The notes under the pieces were generated by a model that was given only the letters and a program-made list of their open reading frames with translations, had not been told where the DNA came from and made no database searches. DNA of 33,680 bases from Verrucomicrobiia bacterium (GTDB lineage Bacteria; Verrucomicrobiota; Verrucomicrobiia; Opitutales; Opitutaceae). The DNA is taken from the NCBI GenBank assembly GCA_011525695.1, contig WYBX01000125.1, positions 1 through 33,680 of the forward strand, read 5' to 3'. The position numbers and the translations under genes were made by a program. Each line of letters opens with the position of its first letter. The first letter of the stretch is position 1. This document shows, piece by piece, positions 23,728-32,193 of the stretch.

Positions 23728-24393
23728 ATGCCGTTTCGCCTCACCCTCCTCACCTGCCTCGCCGTCCTTTTCGCGATTGCGGGCGATCTGGCAGCCCAAA
23801 ACGCCCTCCCCAAGGAGTCGCCTTTTGGCCGGCCCAGCAACGCGCCGACTGCAGCCGTCGCCCCCGACGAGCAGTTCGAATTTGCCGGCGTAAGCCTGAT
23901 GGGTAGCCGGACGGATCTGATCCTTTACGACAAGGCGGCGAAGAAAAGTCGGTGGATAACGCTCGGCGAGACGGTGGAGGGTGTTTCCGCCCTGAACTAC
24001 AACTCCCAGCGGGAGGAGGCGATCGTCCGGATCCGCGGTACGGAGAAGACCTTGCCGCTTCGCAAACCCAGCCCGGTGCGGTCGGCGGCTCCGGCGATGC
24101 CCGCCAATGCCGCGCCCGGCATTACCACCCTGCCCGCCAATGCCGCACCCGCAATCACGCTGACATCAGCCGCTCCCGCGCCCGTTCCGGTCAACCCGCA
24201 GGCGAAGGCCGAAACCGAGGCGCGGATGCTGGTCAGCGACCTGCTTGAAATCGGAATGGCCCAGCGCCGCGCCTATGAGGAGGCGCAGCGAAAGGCCGCA
24301 GGCGCGGGCAAGGCCGGCGTCAATCAACCGGGTTCGGTAACGCCGCCTCGAGCCCTCGCGCCGGGGCCGATGTCTGAGCCGGCACAGAACTAA
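23728..24393 (+). CDS. Small exported Pro/Ala-rich protein of unknown function, 221 aa
   Basis: A periplasmic or membrane-anchored protein. The N-terminus has a signal peptide (RLTLLTCLAVLFAIAGDLAAQ). Residues about 50-110 form a compact beta-rich unit (EFAGVSLMGSRTDLILYDKAAK, then WITLGETVEGVSALNYN and EEAIVRIRGTEKTLPLR). This resembles the small strand-rich domains of GspC/PilP-type secretion proteins, but the match is weak and may be chance. Residues about 115-165 are Pro/Ala/Asn repeats with two near-identical PANAAP-(GI/AI)T units. The C-terminus has a short charged helix. GTG at 23701 is in frame, but the ATG at 23728 gives a clean signal peptide. It is followed by a 252-bp gap before the DsbD-like gene; no link in function is evident. 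Confidence 0.65.
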   Translation: MPFRLTLLTCLAVLFAIAGDLAAQNALPKESPFGRPSNAPTAAVAPDEQFEFAGVSLMGSRTDLILYDKAAKKSRWITLGETVEGVSALNYNSQREEAIVRIRGTEKTLPLRKPSPVRSAAPAMPANAAPGITTLPANAAPAITLTSAAPAPVPVNPQAKAETEARMLVSDLLEIGMAQRRAYEEAQRKAAGAGKAGVNQPGSVTPPRALAPGPMSEPAQN

Positions 24394-24645
24394 CCGAAGC
24401 CGCACCCGGGCGCCATCTGAGACCGCCGCTGCCGCCCGCCGCCGCGGCCCGCGAGTGTGAATTACGCAGGTTAATAAGAGCTCTTTTTTCGTGACTGGAC
24501 TCACCAACCGCAAATCATGATGTGATTCCGGAGATCCGACCTGCTGAAAGGCGCGCCGCCCTGCCTCCGGAACGTTCGACTTACCCCGAGAACAACCGGT
24601 TCAAACCCCTGGTTGTACTCCCGCCCAACCGACATTCCCATCCCC
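24394..24645 (+). promoter_or_regulatory. Gap before the DsbD-like gene; no clear gene
   Basis: This spacer starts GC-rich (repeated GCCGCC) and becomes more AT-rich near 24460-24490. There the 10-bp palindrome AAGAGCTCTT (24476-24485) runs into a stretch of T (to 24489). The palindrome has no loop, so it is a poor terminator, but it may mark the end of the preceding transcript. A promoter for the DsbD-like gene probably lies between 24440 and 24645; no boxes are convincing. Confidence 0.2.
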
Positions 24646-26850
24646 ATGCTCAAGACTTGTTCATTGCCGATGCTCCTTGCGGTTGCCATGGCCCTGGCAG
24701 GCGCCAATGACGCTGCCGCGGCCAGAGCGACATCCACGCCGGTAAAGGCCTCCCTGGTCTCAGCCGACGCCTCGATCCAGCCGGGCAAGCCACTGACGGT
24801 CGCCATCCGTTTCGTCCACGATCCGCACTGGCACACCTACTGGCTGAATCCAGGTGTCGGGATGCCGACCTCGATCGACTGGGAACTGCCGCCCGGCTGG
24901 ACGGCTGGCCCCATCCAATGGCCGGCACCGATGCTGGTGCGGGATCCCCACGGCGCCATCGCCGGCAATGGGTATGAAGGCGAGACCTTCCTGCCGATCA
25001 CGCTGACTCCCCCCGCCGATCTGCAGCCGGGCGGCACCGTGGACCTGAAGGCGGGCGCCCGCTGGCTGATGTGCGAGACCGTATGCATTCCCGGCAGCGC
25101 CAGCCTGGCGCTTTCGCTGCCCGTCAAGGCGACGGCCCCGGCGCCAGAGCCGGAGTGGAGCGAGAAGATCCGCGCCACCATTGCCGGTCTACCGCGTGCG
25201 GTTCCCGAATGGAAGGTCTCCGCCACCCGCGATGCCAAGACGATCACCTTGAAAGTGACACCCAATGGCCAGGCGGTGCACGCGCCGGAGGCCCTGCATT
25301 TTTTTTCGGAGGATCAACTCGTCGCCCACGATTCGCCGCAAAAAGTCGTTCCAGATGGCAACGGTGGCTACGTCGTCACGCTGGAGGTTTCCCCGGACGG
25401 CCCGCAAGACGTCCAGCGGCTGCTCGGCGTGCTGACGTCCGACAACGGCTGGCTGCCGGGCGGGAAGCTTCGCGGGCTTACGATCGACGCGTCGTTCTCC
25501 GGACCGGAGAGCACGATTGGGACCACCCCAACGGCGTCCGCGGGTTCCGAACTCCCGCCCCCTCCTGGTGCACGGCTGCCCGCGACGCTGCTGCTCGCAT
25601 TCCTCGGCGGGCTGATCCTGAACCTGATGCCGTGTGTGTTCCCGGTACTCGGGATCAAGATCCTCGGTTTCGTCAGCCAGGCCGGCCACCAGCGTGGCCG
25701 GATCATCGCGCACGGGCTCGTTTTCACCCTCGGCGTGCTCCTGTCCTTCTGGTCGCTGGCCGCGGTGCTGGCGATATTGCGAGCCAGCGGTGACCAGCTC
25801 GGCTGGGGATTCCAGCTGCAATCGCCGGCATTCGTATATGCGCTCGCCGTCGGTCTCCTGATCTTCGGACTGAACCTCAGCGGGGTGTTCGAATTCGGGC
25901 TCCGCGCCACCTCGGTGGGTTCCGGCCTGCAATCGAAATCCGGCTACGGCGGGTCGTTCTTCACCGGCGTGCTGGCGACGGTGGTCGCCACGCCCTGCAG
26001 TGCGCCCTTCCTCGCGCCCGCACTCGGAGCGGCGCTGGCGGTTTCGACCGTGCAGTCGTTTGCCATTTTCACGGCCATCGCCCTCGGGCTCTCCACGCCC
26101 TACTTGCTGCTCTCGATCTTCCCGCAGCTGGTCAAGCTGCTGCCGCGCCCGGGCGCATGGATGGAGACCTTCAAGCAATTCATGGCCTTCCCGCTCTACG
26201 CCACGGTCGCGTATCTGGTGTGGGTGCTGGCAGCTCAGACCGGAGATGAGGGCTTCCGCGGCGTGCTCTTCAGCCTGGTGCTGATCGGAATGGCGATCTG
26301 GATGTATGGCCGCTGGACCGCGCCGGGTGCCTCGCTCGCGCGCGCCCGATTCGGCCTCGCCAGCCTGCTGGTCGTGGGCGCGTTCGGCCTGTGGGTGGGC
26401 TGGCCCCGCACGGCTGCCGCCGCCGGCACGGCCGATGGCATTGCCCAGGTGACCTGGGAACCCTGGAGCCCGGAGGCCGTGGCAAAATTGCGGGCCGAGA
26501 ACCGGATCATCTATGTGGACTTCACCGCCCGCTGGTGCGCCACCTGCCAGACCAACAAGAAACTGGTCTTCAGCTCGGATGAGGTGCGGCGGGTTTTTGC
26601 CGAACGGAACATCGCCACGCTGCGGGGCGACTGGACGACGCAGGATCCACGGATCACGGCGGAACTCGCCGCCTACAACCGGTCCGCCGTGCCCTTCAAT
26701 GTGATCTGGGCACCCGGGCAGGACGCCCCGGTGATTCTCCCCGAACTGCTCACGCCAGGCATCGTGCTCGATGCTTTGGAAACCATCCCGACAGCGCCCG
26801 CCGCGGCCGCCCCGGCCAGGGTTGCGGACGGGGCGGCGCGCGGGAGCTGA
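24646..26850 (+). CDS. DsbD/ScsB-type thiol:disulfide interchange protein, 734 aa
   Basis: An inner-membrane electron conduit that passes reducing power from cytoplasmic thioredoxin to the periplasm. A signal peptide (LLAVAMALAGANDAAAARA) precedes an N-terminal periplasmic domain of about 300 residues with MCETVCIPG near 145, the cysteine pair of ScsB/DsbD-like N-domains. A hydrophobic core of about eight helices follows with the two conserved membrane cysteines in LNLMPCVFPVLGIK and VVATPCSAPFLAPALG. The C-terminal thioredoxin-like domain has FTARWCATCQTNKKLVF, an intact CxxC near 629-632. Length and order match ScsB-like DsbD proteins. The frame is open to a TTG at 24613, but the ATG at 24646 fits the signal peptide. 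Likely partners are the exported redoxins encoded 2.5-5 kb to the right. The stop codon abuts a hairpin-repeat cluster. Confidence 0.88.
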   Translation: MLKTCSLPMLLAVAMALAGANDAAAARATSTPVKASLVSADASIQPGKPLTVAIRFVHDPHWHTYWLNPGVGMPTSIDWELPPGWTAGPIQWPAPMLVRDPHGAIAGNGYEGETFLPITLTPPADLQPGGTVDLKAGARWLMCETVCIPGSASLALSLPVKATAPAPEPEWSEKIRATIAGLPRAVPEWKVSATRDAKTITLKVTPNGQAVHAPEALHFFSEDQLVAHDSPQKVVPDGNGGYVVTLEVSPDGPQDVQRLLGVLTSDNGWLPGGKLRGLTIDASFSGPESTIGTTPTASAGSELPPPPGARLPATLLLAFLGGLILNLMPCVFPVLGIKILGFVSQAGHQRGRIIAHGLVFTLGVLLSFWSLAAVLAILRASGDQLGWGFQLQSPAFVYALAVGLLIFGLNLSGVFEFGLRATSVGSGLQSKSGYGGSFFTGVLATVVATPCSAPFLAPALGAALAVSTVQSFAIFTAIALGLSTPYLLLSIFPQLVKLLPRPGAWMETFKQFMAFPLYATVAYLVWVLAAQTGDEGFRGVLFSLVLIGMAIWMYGRWTAPGASLARARFGLASLLVVGAFGLWVGWPRTAAAAGTADGIAQVTWEPWSPEAVAKLRAENRIIYVDFTARWCATCQTNKKLVFSSDEVRRVFAERNIATLRGDWTTQDPRITAELAAYNRSAVPFNVIWAPGQDAPVILPELLTPGIVLDALETIPTAPAAAAPARVADGAARGS

Positions 26851-27175
26851 TGAATCGGGCTTTCAGCCCTGAGATTCTCGTGACGGAATCCTGGGCCGTT
26901 GGCCCAGGCTGAAATGAAGCGGGCCTTTGGCCCTCCGTCTCGACCGCTTTGAAAATGGCCAAACTCCAGGCGCCGGTTTTCGATCGAGTTTCGCCGGGCG
27001 GAGACACGGCGGTACCATCCGGCCGCACCTGCCGCAGCGGTTTCCGAACATTTTGTCCCACGCTCGAATGCCCGGGGTAGCGCCGGTTTTCAACCGGCGA
27101 AATGTAGCCGGTTTTCGATCGAGTTTCGCCGGGCGGAGACACGGCGCTACCACCCGGCCGCACCTGCCGCAGCGG
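26850..27175. repeat. Cluster of short hairpin repeats, cluster C, with 69-bp direct duplication
   Basis: The whole 327-bp gap between the converging DsbD-like and DUF1080 genes is repeat sequence; no gene is seen. The first part (26850-26987) duplicates 23429-23565 at about 90% identity, and begins at the DsbD stop codon. A 69-bp unit at 26972-27040 recurs at 27107-27175 with two differences. Between them lies CGCCGGTTTTCAACCGGCG (27081-27099). The many small stems could act as a bidirectional terminator. Confidence 0.75.
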
Positions 27176-27177
27176 CA

Positions 27178-28155
27178 CTAGAACGGCTGGATCGTGATGT
27201 TCCGCCAGCGGCACATTGCGCCGGGGGCCCAGCGGTTCCGGCCCATGCCGCCGGGAGGCGAATTGTGCACTTCGAGGCCGATATGCCCGGGGCCGCCAAA
27301 GTACTCGGCCGCCAGTTCGGGATTGAAACCGGGCAAGCGCACCCCCTCGTAATTCAGTGAGGCGATCTTGAGCCCGTTGATCCAGGACGTGATTGTGGGG
27401 ACCTTCCCAACGCAGCGGACCCGGAATCGGTTCCAGTCGTTCGGGCGCCAGATCTTCACGAAATCCTCGAAGTGCGCGGCATAGTCGAGCGGCCAGAACG
27501 GCCGGCTGTCGTGCACGCCTTGCGTAAGCTGGGTGTACTTGAAGCCCGGCAGCTCAAGCGCATCGACATAGAACGGCGCCGACCGGAAGTTGCCGATGCC
27601 GTTGACATAAAAGCCGCCCATGTTGCCGCGTGGCCGGGGTTCGACGGCAATCTGGTAGCCGGCGGGTCCAATGGGATGCTGGCGGATCAGGATCCCGCTG
27701 TCCACGGGCCAGTCGTGATTGGCTTCGAACTCGAGTTCGAAATCCTGGAACTTCTCCTCCGTGATCAAGTACGCGCCCAGGCCGGATCCGGCCGGGCTCT
27801 GACCACCCACGATCGCACCATCGACGACCTCCCAGGTTCCCTTGTGCTCGAGCATGGCCTTCGATTGCGGCCGATTGCGATGATACGCCATGGTCCGCTC
27901 ATAGAGATCGGCGGCGGACCCCGTTCGCTCCAATGCCGGCATCTCGGGTCGCGGGATCGCACGCCAGCCGCGAAGCGTCTTCCCGTCGAAGAGCACGCGC
28001 TTCCCATGGGTCGGATCCTCCGTGGTGTACAATTGCTCCGGCAACGACAATTCAGCTGAGACCAGCCGCTGCGACAGCGCCGAAGCGGCGAACAACATCG
28101 ATCCCATCGCCGGGATGAACTGGCGGCGGGAATAATTCTGGGGAGTAGTTTTCAT
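27178..28155 (-). CDS. Exported DUF1080 (3-keto-disaccharide hydrolase-like) protein, 325 aa
   Basis: A secreted protein of the DUF1080 family, now often annotated as 3-keto-disaccharide hydrolase, with a laminin-G-like beta-sandwich. A twin-arginine-like leader is visible (SRRQFIPAMGSMLFAASALS). The family opening VLFDGKTLRGWR is near residue 55, then GTWEVVDGAIVGG, LITEEKFQDFELEFEANHD, SGILIRQHP, GYQIAVEP and the closing HIGLEVHN block. The frame extends to 28197, but the ATG at 28155 directly precedes the leader and is preferred. It is downstream of the VOC gene with a 166-bp gap and converges on the DsbD-like gene. Some family members cleave 3-keto-glycosides; this fits with the TIM-barrel gene 4 kb away. 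Activity here is inferred, not shown. Confidence 0.85.
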   Translation of the reverse strand: MKTTPQNYSRRQFIPAMGSMLFAASALSQRLVSAELSLPEQLYTTEDPTHGKRVLFDGKTLRGWRAIPRPEMPALERTGSAADLYERTMAYHRNRPQSKAMLEHKGTWEVVDGAIVGGQSPAGSGLGAYLITEEKFQDFELEFEANHDWPVDSGILIRQHPIGPAGYQIAVEPRPRGNMGGFYVNGIGNFRSAPFYVDALELPGFKYTQLTQGVHDSRPFWPLDYAAHFEDFVKIWRPNDWNRFRVRCVGKVPTITSWINGLKIASLNYEGVRLPGFNPELAAEYFGGPGHIGLEVHNSPPGGMGRNRWAPGAMCRWRNITIQPF

Positions 28156-28321
28156 CTGGACAAGGGGCTGGAACCGAGAGCGGGCCGGACGCCACAAGCG
28201 GCGGCGGCGGTGCTCTTGCCGTCCTCCATGGCGGTTGTCCGCGGCAATGAGCCGAAAGATCGCTCTGGAAGCGGGACGAAATGAAAGGAACGTGTCGGCG
28301 GTGCGATCGCCGGCAGACTGC

Positions 28322-29287
28322 TTATTGGCGGGCGACCCGCGGCCGGGCCGTGGGGGGTGGTGCGTCCGAAGGTGGGATCGGCTGCCCGTTGAAGGTGTCC
28401 GGCTCCATGACTTCGACGCGGGTGCCGTCGGGATCGAAGCAGTTGATCTGCCACCGGCCGTTCTTGCCGAGCTTCATCCTCGTCGGATGCTGGCAGCCGG
28501 CGGGCAACGGTCGGGTCTGCAGCACGCGGTGCGCAGCCATGATGTCCTCCACTTCCAGGCAGATGTGGTGCATCGTATGCAGCTGCGACACGCTGGGCGG
28601 CTGTGAAAACAGCATGAACTCGACGTAGTCCTCGCCATCCGGCACCTGCAGGTTGACCCAGCTGAGGGTGTTGCCATCGGCGCTCTGGCGGTAGATTTCC
28701 TTGAAGCCCAGGATATCGCGGTAGAACCGCATCGCCGCATCGAGATCGCCGACCTTGATCCCGACATGAGGCATCCGCTTCGAAATCCGCCCCTCTGGCA
28801 TAAATTTCCCCTTTTCGCGGGCCGTCCAGCCGGTCGGCAGATACTCCACGAATTCCACCCCGTTTCCGTCCGGGTCCCGGATGGTGAAGTTCTTGTTGCC
28901 GCTCTTCCCGACTGGCGTTTGGTCCGGCACCTGGAATCCCTTCGCCTTCAGATAGAGTCGCAGGGCGTCCGCGTCGTCGGTTTCGATTGCGATGTGAACC
29001 AACCGGTCCCCTCCACGGGCGGCGGGAGTGCCCGGGAAAAGCTCCACCGACTGCCGCTCGTTGATTTTGATCCAGACGAGTTCGCCCCCGCTCGCCATCG
29101 GCAGCGTATAGGGCGTGGCGAAACCGAGGAACTCGTTATAGAACGCAATCGCGCCAGGCATGTCGTCCACATAGAACGCGGCATGTGCAATGCCGGTGAG
29201 ACGGGGACGCGCCACGTCGGCGGCGCTGGCAAGGCCAGCCCATGTTCCCAGCGCGGCGAGCAGAAGAAGCGTGGATCGGATGTTCAT
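28322..29287 (-). CDS. Exported double VOC (glyoxalase/dioxygenase-fold) protein, 321 aa
   Basis: Two vicinal-oxygen-chelate domains behind a signal peptide (IRSTLLLLAALGTWAGLASA). The first covers about residues 29-150 (GIAHAAFYVDDMPGAIAFY, then LVHIAIETDD and NGVEFVEYLP); the second about 170-290 (MPHVGIKVGDLDAAMRFYRD, MHHICLEVED, TRVEVMEPD). The His and Glu residues at the expected metal-binding places are present in both. Members include glyoxalases, extradiol dioxygenases and fosfomycin-resistance proteins, so the exact reaction cannot be told. Most VOC enzymes are cytoplasmic; export is unusual. The frame extends to 29365, but the ATG at 29287 gives the signal peptide. It lies 74 bp downstream of a double-redoxin gene on the same strand and may share its transcript. 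Confidence 0.82.
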   Translation of the reverse strand: MNIRSTLLLLAALGTWAGLASAADVARPRLTGIAHAAFYVDDMPGAIAFYNEFLGFATPYTLPMASGGELVWIKINERQSVELFPGTPAARGGDRLVHIAIETDDADALRLYLKAKGFQVPDQTPVGKSGNKNFTIRDPDGNGVEFVEYLPTGWTAREKGKFMPEGRISKRMPHVGIKVGDLDAAMRFYRDILGFKEIYRQSADGNTLSWVNLQVPDGEDYVEFMLFSQPPSVSQLHTMHHICLEVEDIMAAHRVLQTRPLPAGCQHPTRMKLGKNGRWQINCFDPDGTRVEVMEPDTFNGQPIPPSDAPPPTARPRVARQ

Positions 29288-29361
29288 GGAAGAAGATGGG
29301 GGCCTGCCCGATTCAGCCCCGCCGACCGCGGCCGGAGGACCGGGGGGACTGGTGCGCGAGC

Positions 29362-30582
29362 TCACTCCACAGGGTAAAAGCCCCCGAGTTCGTCGAGGAT
29401 CCGCCGTCCCAGCAGCACGGGATCGAATTCCCCGTTATGGCGCCAGAGGATGCCTCCGCCCGGTGCGATCAGGACCGTATGCGGAATCGGACCGGGCCAC
29501 TCGGGATCGAGCGCCTCCATCAGGGGATCCGCGCTCATCTGGGTATAGATGTAGTTGTTCGTGGTCCGTCCCTCCGCCTTCAGGGTCTCCTTGATGCGCG
29601 CGGGCATCCCGGCGTGCTGGGACTGGAGGAACTTCAGCGCCTTCGGCTGATCCTTCGGATGATCCATGCTGATCGTGATCACCTCGAAATCACGCCGCTT
29701 CAGCCGGCGCGAAAACTTCGCCAGCTCCGGAAACTCCGCGACACATGGTCCGCACCAGGTGGCCCACACGTTGATCAGCCGCAGTTTCTTCGTGGGATTC
29801 TTGACCAGCGCCGCCACGCCCGCCGCATCGATCCCCTCGATCGTGACCGGTTCGTGCTCCCAGGCCGCTTCGTTGACGGCGGCGGCCTTCTCGAGCTTGG
29901 TCAGCCACTTGACCGCACATCCCATTGGCCGCGCGTAGGGCACCGCCACCGGTTTCCCTGCCAGCAGATCGTTGAACGCATTGATCGCGTCGTGCTTCGT
30001 GACCGTCCCCGCCTCCTCAAAGCGCGAATCATCGAAGCGCCCCGAATAGCGGAGCTTGCGATCCTGGTCGAAGAGGAACAGGTCCGGCGTCGCCAGCGCG
30101 CCGTAGGCCTTCGCGGTTTCCTGCGTGTCGCCGTCGTAAAGATACGGGAACGGGAAATTGTTCTCCGCGGCATACAGCTTCATCTCCTCGAAACTGTCGC
30201 TGTACTTGCTGTAGCCGAGCTCATCCACGGTCAATGCGTCGGGATGGTTCGGCTGGATTGCCACGACTCCGAGCCCCTTGGATTTCATGGCATTGACCCA
30301 GGGGATCAACCGCGTCTCGGCCGCATGCGAATACGGGCAATGGTTCGAGAGGAACACGACCAGCAGGTACTTGTACTGGGCAAAATCCGACAGCTGGTGG
30401 AATTCCTCGTCGACGCCGAGCAGCTTGAAATCCGGCGCTGAATCGCCGAGCTGCAGCCGCCGGAAGCCGTCGGGCAGGTTTCTTTCCAGTTCCGGTCCGG
30501 AGCCGGTGATGTACTTGGGTTCCTGGGCGGCAAGCGGCGCGAGCAGCCCCAGCACGATTGGGAGGATGAGGGAGGTTTTCAC
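29362..30582 (-). CDS. Exported double-redoxin protein with intact CGPC site, 406 aa
   Basis: A periplasmic protein with two thioredoxin-fold domains after a signal peptide (LILPIVLGLLAPLAAQ). The N-terminal AhpC/TSA-like domain has NHCPYSH at 80-86 and ends with PMGCAVKW at 219-226, a layout known from planctomycete and verrucomicrobial redoxins. The C-terminal TlpA-like domain has WATWCGPCVAEFPEL with cysteines at 277 and 280, and PHTVLIAPGG as the cis-Pro region. The start is GTG at 30582. Its paralogue is 144 bp upstream on the same strand, and the VOC gene follows. Electrons could come from the DsbD-like protein encoded nearby. It may reduce disulfides in exported proteins or act as a peroxidase; the sequence does not decide. 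Confidence 0.85.
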   Translation of the reverse strand: MKTSLILPIVLGLLAPLAAQEPKYITGSGPELERNLPDGFRRLQLGDSAPDFKLLGVDEEFHQLSDFAQYKYLLVVFLSNHCPYSHAAETRLIPWVNAMKSKGLGVVAIQPNHPDALTVDELGYSKYSDSFEEMKLYAAENNFPFPYLYDGDTQETAKAYGALATPDLFLFDQDRKLRYSGRFDDSRFEEAGTVTKHDAINAFNDLLAGKPVAVPYARPMGCAVKWLTKLEKAAAVNEAAWEHEPVTIEGIDAAGVAALVKNPTKKLRLINVWATWCGPCVAEFPELAKFSRRLKRRDFEVITISMDHPKDQPKALKFLQSQHAGMPARIKETLKAEGRTTNNYIYTQMSADPLMEALDPEWPGPIPHTVLIAPGGGILWRHNGEFDPVLLGRRILDELGGFYPVE

Positions 30583-30684
30583 GAAAAGGAGGGCACAGGG
30601 ATTTGGATCGGCAGCGGTCGATGGCGGTGGCCGGGAGAGGTGCTGGTGCCCGCCGGGCTGGTTGCAGGCTTGGGTACCCGGGCA

Positions 30685-30712
30685 CCCGCGCTGAAGCCGG
30701 CTTCAGTGCGGG
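30685..30712. terminator. 14-bp-arm near-perfect palindrome between the two redoxin genes
   Basis: CCCGCGCTGAAGCC and GGCTTCAGTGCGGG pair with one mismatch, with outer direct copies of CGGGCACCC (30679-30687 and 30709-30717). It lies just after the stop of the leftward upstream redoxin gene (30727). No T-run follows, so it may be a Rho-dependent terminator, an attenuator or another REP-like repeat. Confidence 0.4.
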
Positions 30713-30726
30713 CACCCGGGCCGGGG

Positions 30727-31992
30727 TCAAGTCTTGGGCGACTGCTTTTTCGTGTACCGCCCGTCGTTTTCGAACATTCCGCCCAATTGATCGAGAATGA
30801 GCCTGACCAGGGGAATCGGTTCGAAGCCCGCGCCCGTGTAGCGCCAGAGGACCTTGCCGCCCGGTGCAATCAGGACCGTATGGGGCAGCGGCGCCCCCAG
30901 CCACTTCGGGTCGAGCGCCTTGGCCACCGCCGCCGCATCATCCCCCTTGATGATGAAGTTGTTGGTCGACCGGCCCTCCTTCTCAATCGATTCCTTAATT
31001 CGGGTCGGCATGCCAATGTGATGCTCCTGCAGGAGCGCCAGCGCCTTGTCCCGCGCCTCCGGGGCATCGAGGCTGATGGTGATCACCTCGAAGTCCCGAC
31101 GGTCCAGCCGCTGCGCCAGCTTGCTGAATTCGACCAGCTTTGAGACGCTCGTCAGGCTGGTGGAGGCCCAGACATTGAAGAGCCGGATCTTTTTCGTGGG
31201 ATTCTTCGCCAGCCGCGCGATCCCGGCTGCATCGATCTCGCCAATCGTGATCGGCTCATATTTCCATGGTGCTTTGTAGCCGGCAAAGGCCTTGTCGTCA
31301 GGGGTGTTCCACTTCACGGCGCAACCGAACGGCTTGGTGAAGGGAACCGGCACCGGCTTGTCGGCCATCATCGCCGCCAGCGCGTCATGGCCGGCCCGGT
31401 TCGTGACGGATTCCACCTCCTCGAAGCGGCCGTCGTCCCAGCGGCCGGAATACCGCAGCTTGAGATCCTTGTCGAAGAGGAAGACGTGCGGCGTGGCCTG
31501 CGCCCCATAGGCCTTGGAGACCTCCTGGGTGTCGCCATCATAGAGGTAATCGAAGGTGAACTTGTTCTCCTTCGCATACAGTTTCATCTCTTCAAAGCTG
31601 TCGTTGTACTTGCTATAGGCGAGGCCACTGGCGTTCTCTGGCAATGGCGTGTTGGGCTGAATCGAAACCACCTTCAGCCCCTTCGGCATCATTTGATTGA
31701 TGAAGGGGATCATCCGCGACTCCTGGGCATGGGAGTACGGGCAGTGATTGGAGAGAAAGACGACCATCAGCACCTTCCCGCCCTTGTACTCCGAGAGCGA
31801 ATGCATCTTGTCGTCGACGCCGATGAGGTTGAAATCAGGAGCCGTGTCTCCCAGGGCGAGTCGCTGGAAGCCCTCGGGAAGGTTGGCATCGTAGTTGGCG
31901 CCCGGCCCGGTCAGATTGAGCGGCAGGATTCGTTCGGCGGCGAAGGACGTGGCGAGGGTCGCCAGGAGCAGGAGGCAAGTGCGTGTCTTCAT
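30727..31992 (-). CDS. Exported double-redoxin paralogue lacking the C-terminal CxxC, 421 aa
   Basis: A paralogue of the downstream redoxin gene product, similar along its whole length. The signal peptide is LLLLATLATSFAAE-like; the N-terminal domain keeps NHCPYSH at 82-88 and PFGCAVKW at 221-228. In the C-terminal TlpA-like domain the active-site WCGPC is replaced by TSLTS at residues 278-282, so both cysteines have become serine while flanking sequence (NVWAS, RRDFEVITISLD) and the cis-Pro region (PHTVLIAPGG) remain. The second domain therefore cannot do thiol-disulfide exchange and may bind partners or be structural. The ATG at 31992 is clear. A 228-bp gap separates it from the upstream TIM-barrel gene. 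Codon use shows no sign of decay, so this is a divergent protein rather than a pseudogene. Confidence 0.85.
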   Translation of the reverse strand: MKTRTCLLLLATLATSFAAERILPLNLTGPGANYDANLPEGFQRLALGDTAPDFNLIGVDDKMHSLSEYKGGKVLMVVFLSNHCPYSHAQESRMIPFINQMMPKGLKVVSIQPNTPLPENASGLAYSKYNDSFEEMKLYAKENKFTFDYLYDGDTQEVSKAYGAQATPHVFLFDKDLKLRYSGRWDDGRFEEVESVTNRAGHDALAAMMADKPVPVPFTKPFGCAVKWNTPDDKAFAGYKAPWKYEPITIGEIDAAGIARLAKNPTKKIRLFNVWASTSLTSVSKLVEFSKLAQRLDRRDFEVITISLDAPEARDKALALLQEHHIGMPTRIKESIEKEGRSTNNFIIKGDDAAAVAKALDPKWLGAPLPHTVLIAPGGKVLWRYTGAGFEPIPLVRLILDQLGGMFENDGRYTKKQSPKT

Positions 31993-32116
31993 GGGGGACT
32001 GGGGTCGATGTGGGGGGGTGATTCCCGCAGCCGGTTCAGCCAGCCTGGGAACCGCCGCGGACCTGGGGAGATCCGCGACGTGGAAAGATAAACATTACGG
32101 TGCGCTTTGCAACGGC

Positions 32117-32140
32117 AGCACCCGTCCTGCGATGGGTGCT
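32117..32140. terminator. 7-bp-stem hairpin in the gap between the TIM-barrel and redoxin genes
   Basis: AGCACCC (32117-32123) pairs with GGGTGCT (32134-32140) around a 10-nt loop. No T-run follows on the minus strand. It may belong to the 5' leader of the redoxin transcript or end the TIM-barrel transcript. Confidence 0.25.
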
Positions 32141-32193
32141 ATGAGAAAATAAGAAGGTCGGGGAACGCCGCGGAACGGCCCGGGCGTGAGGTT

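Noticed and set aside
26850..27175. Small genes within the hairpin-repeat cluster
   Set aside because: Frames on both strands are read through repeats shared with the other spacers and have no independent support.
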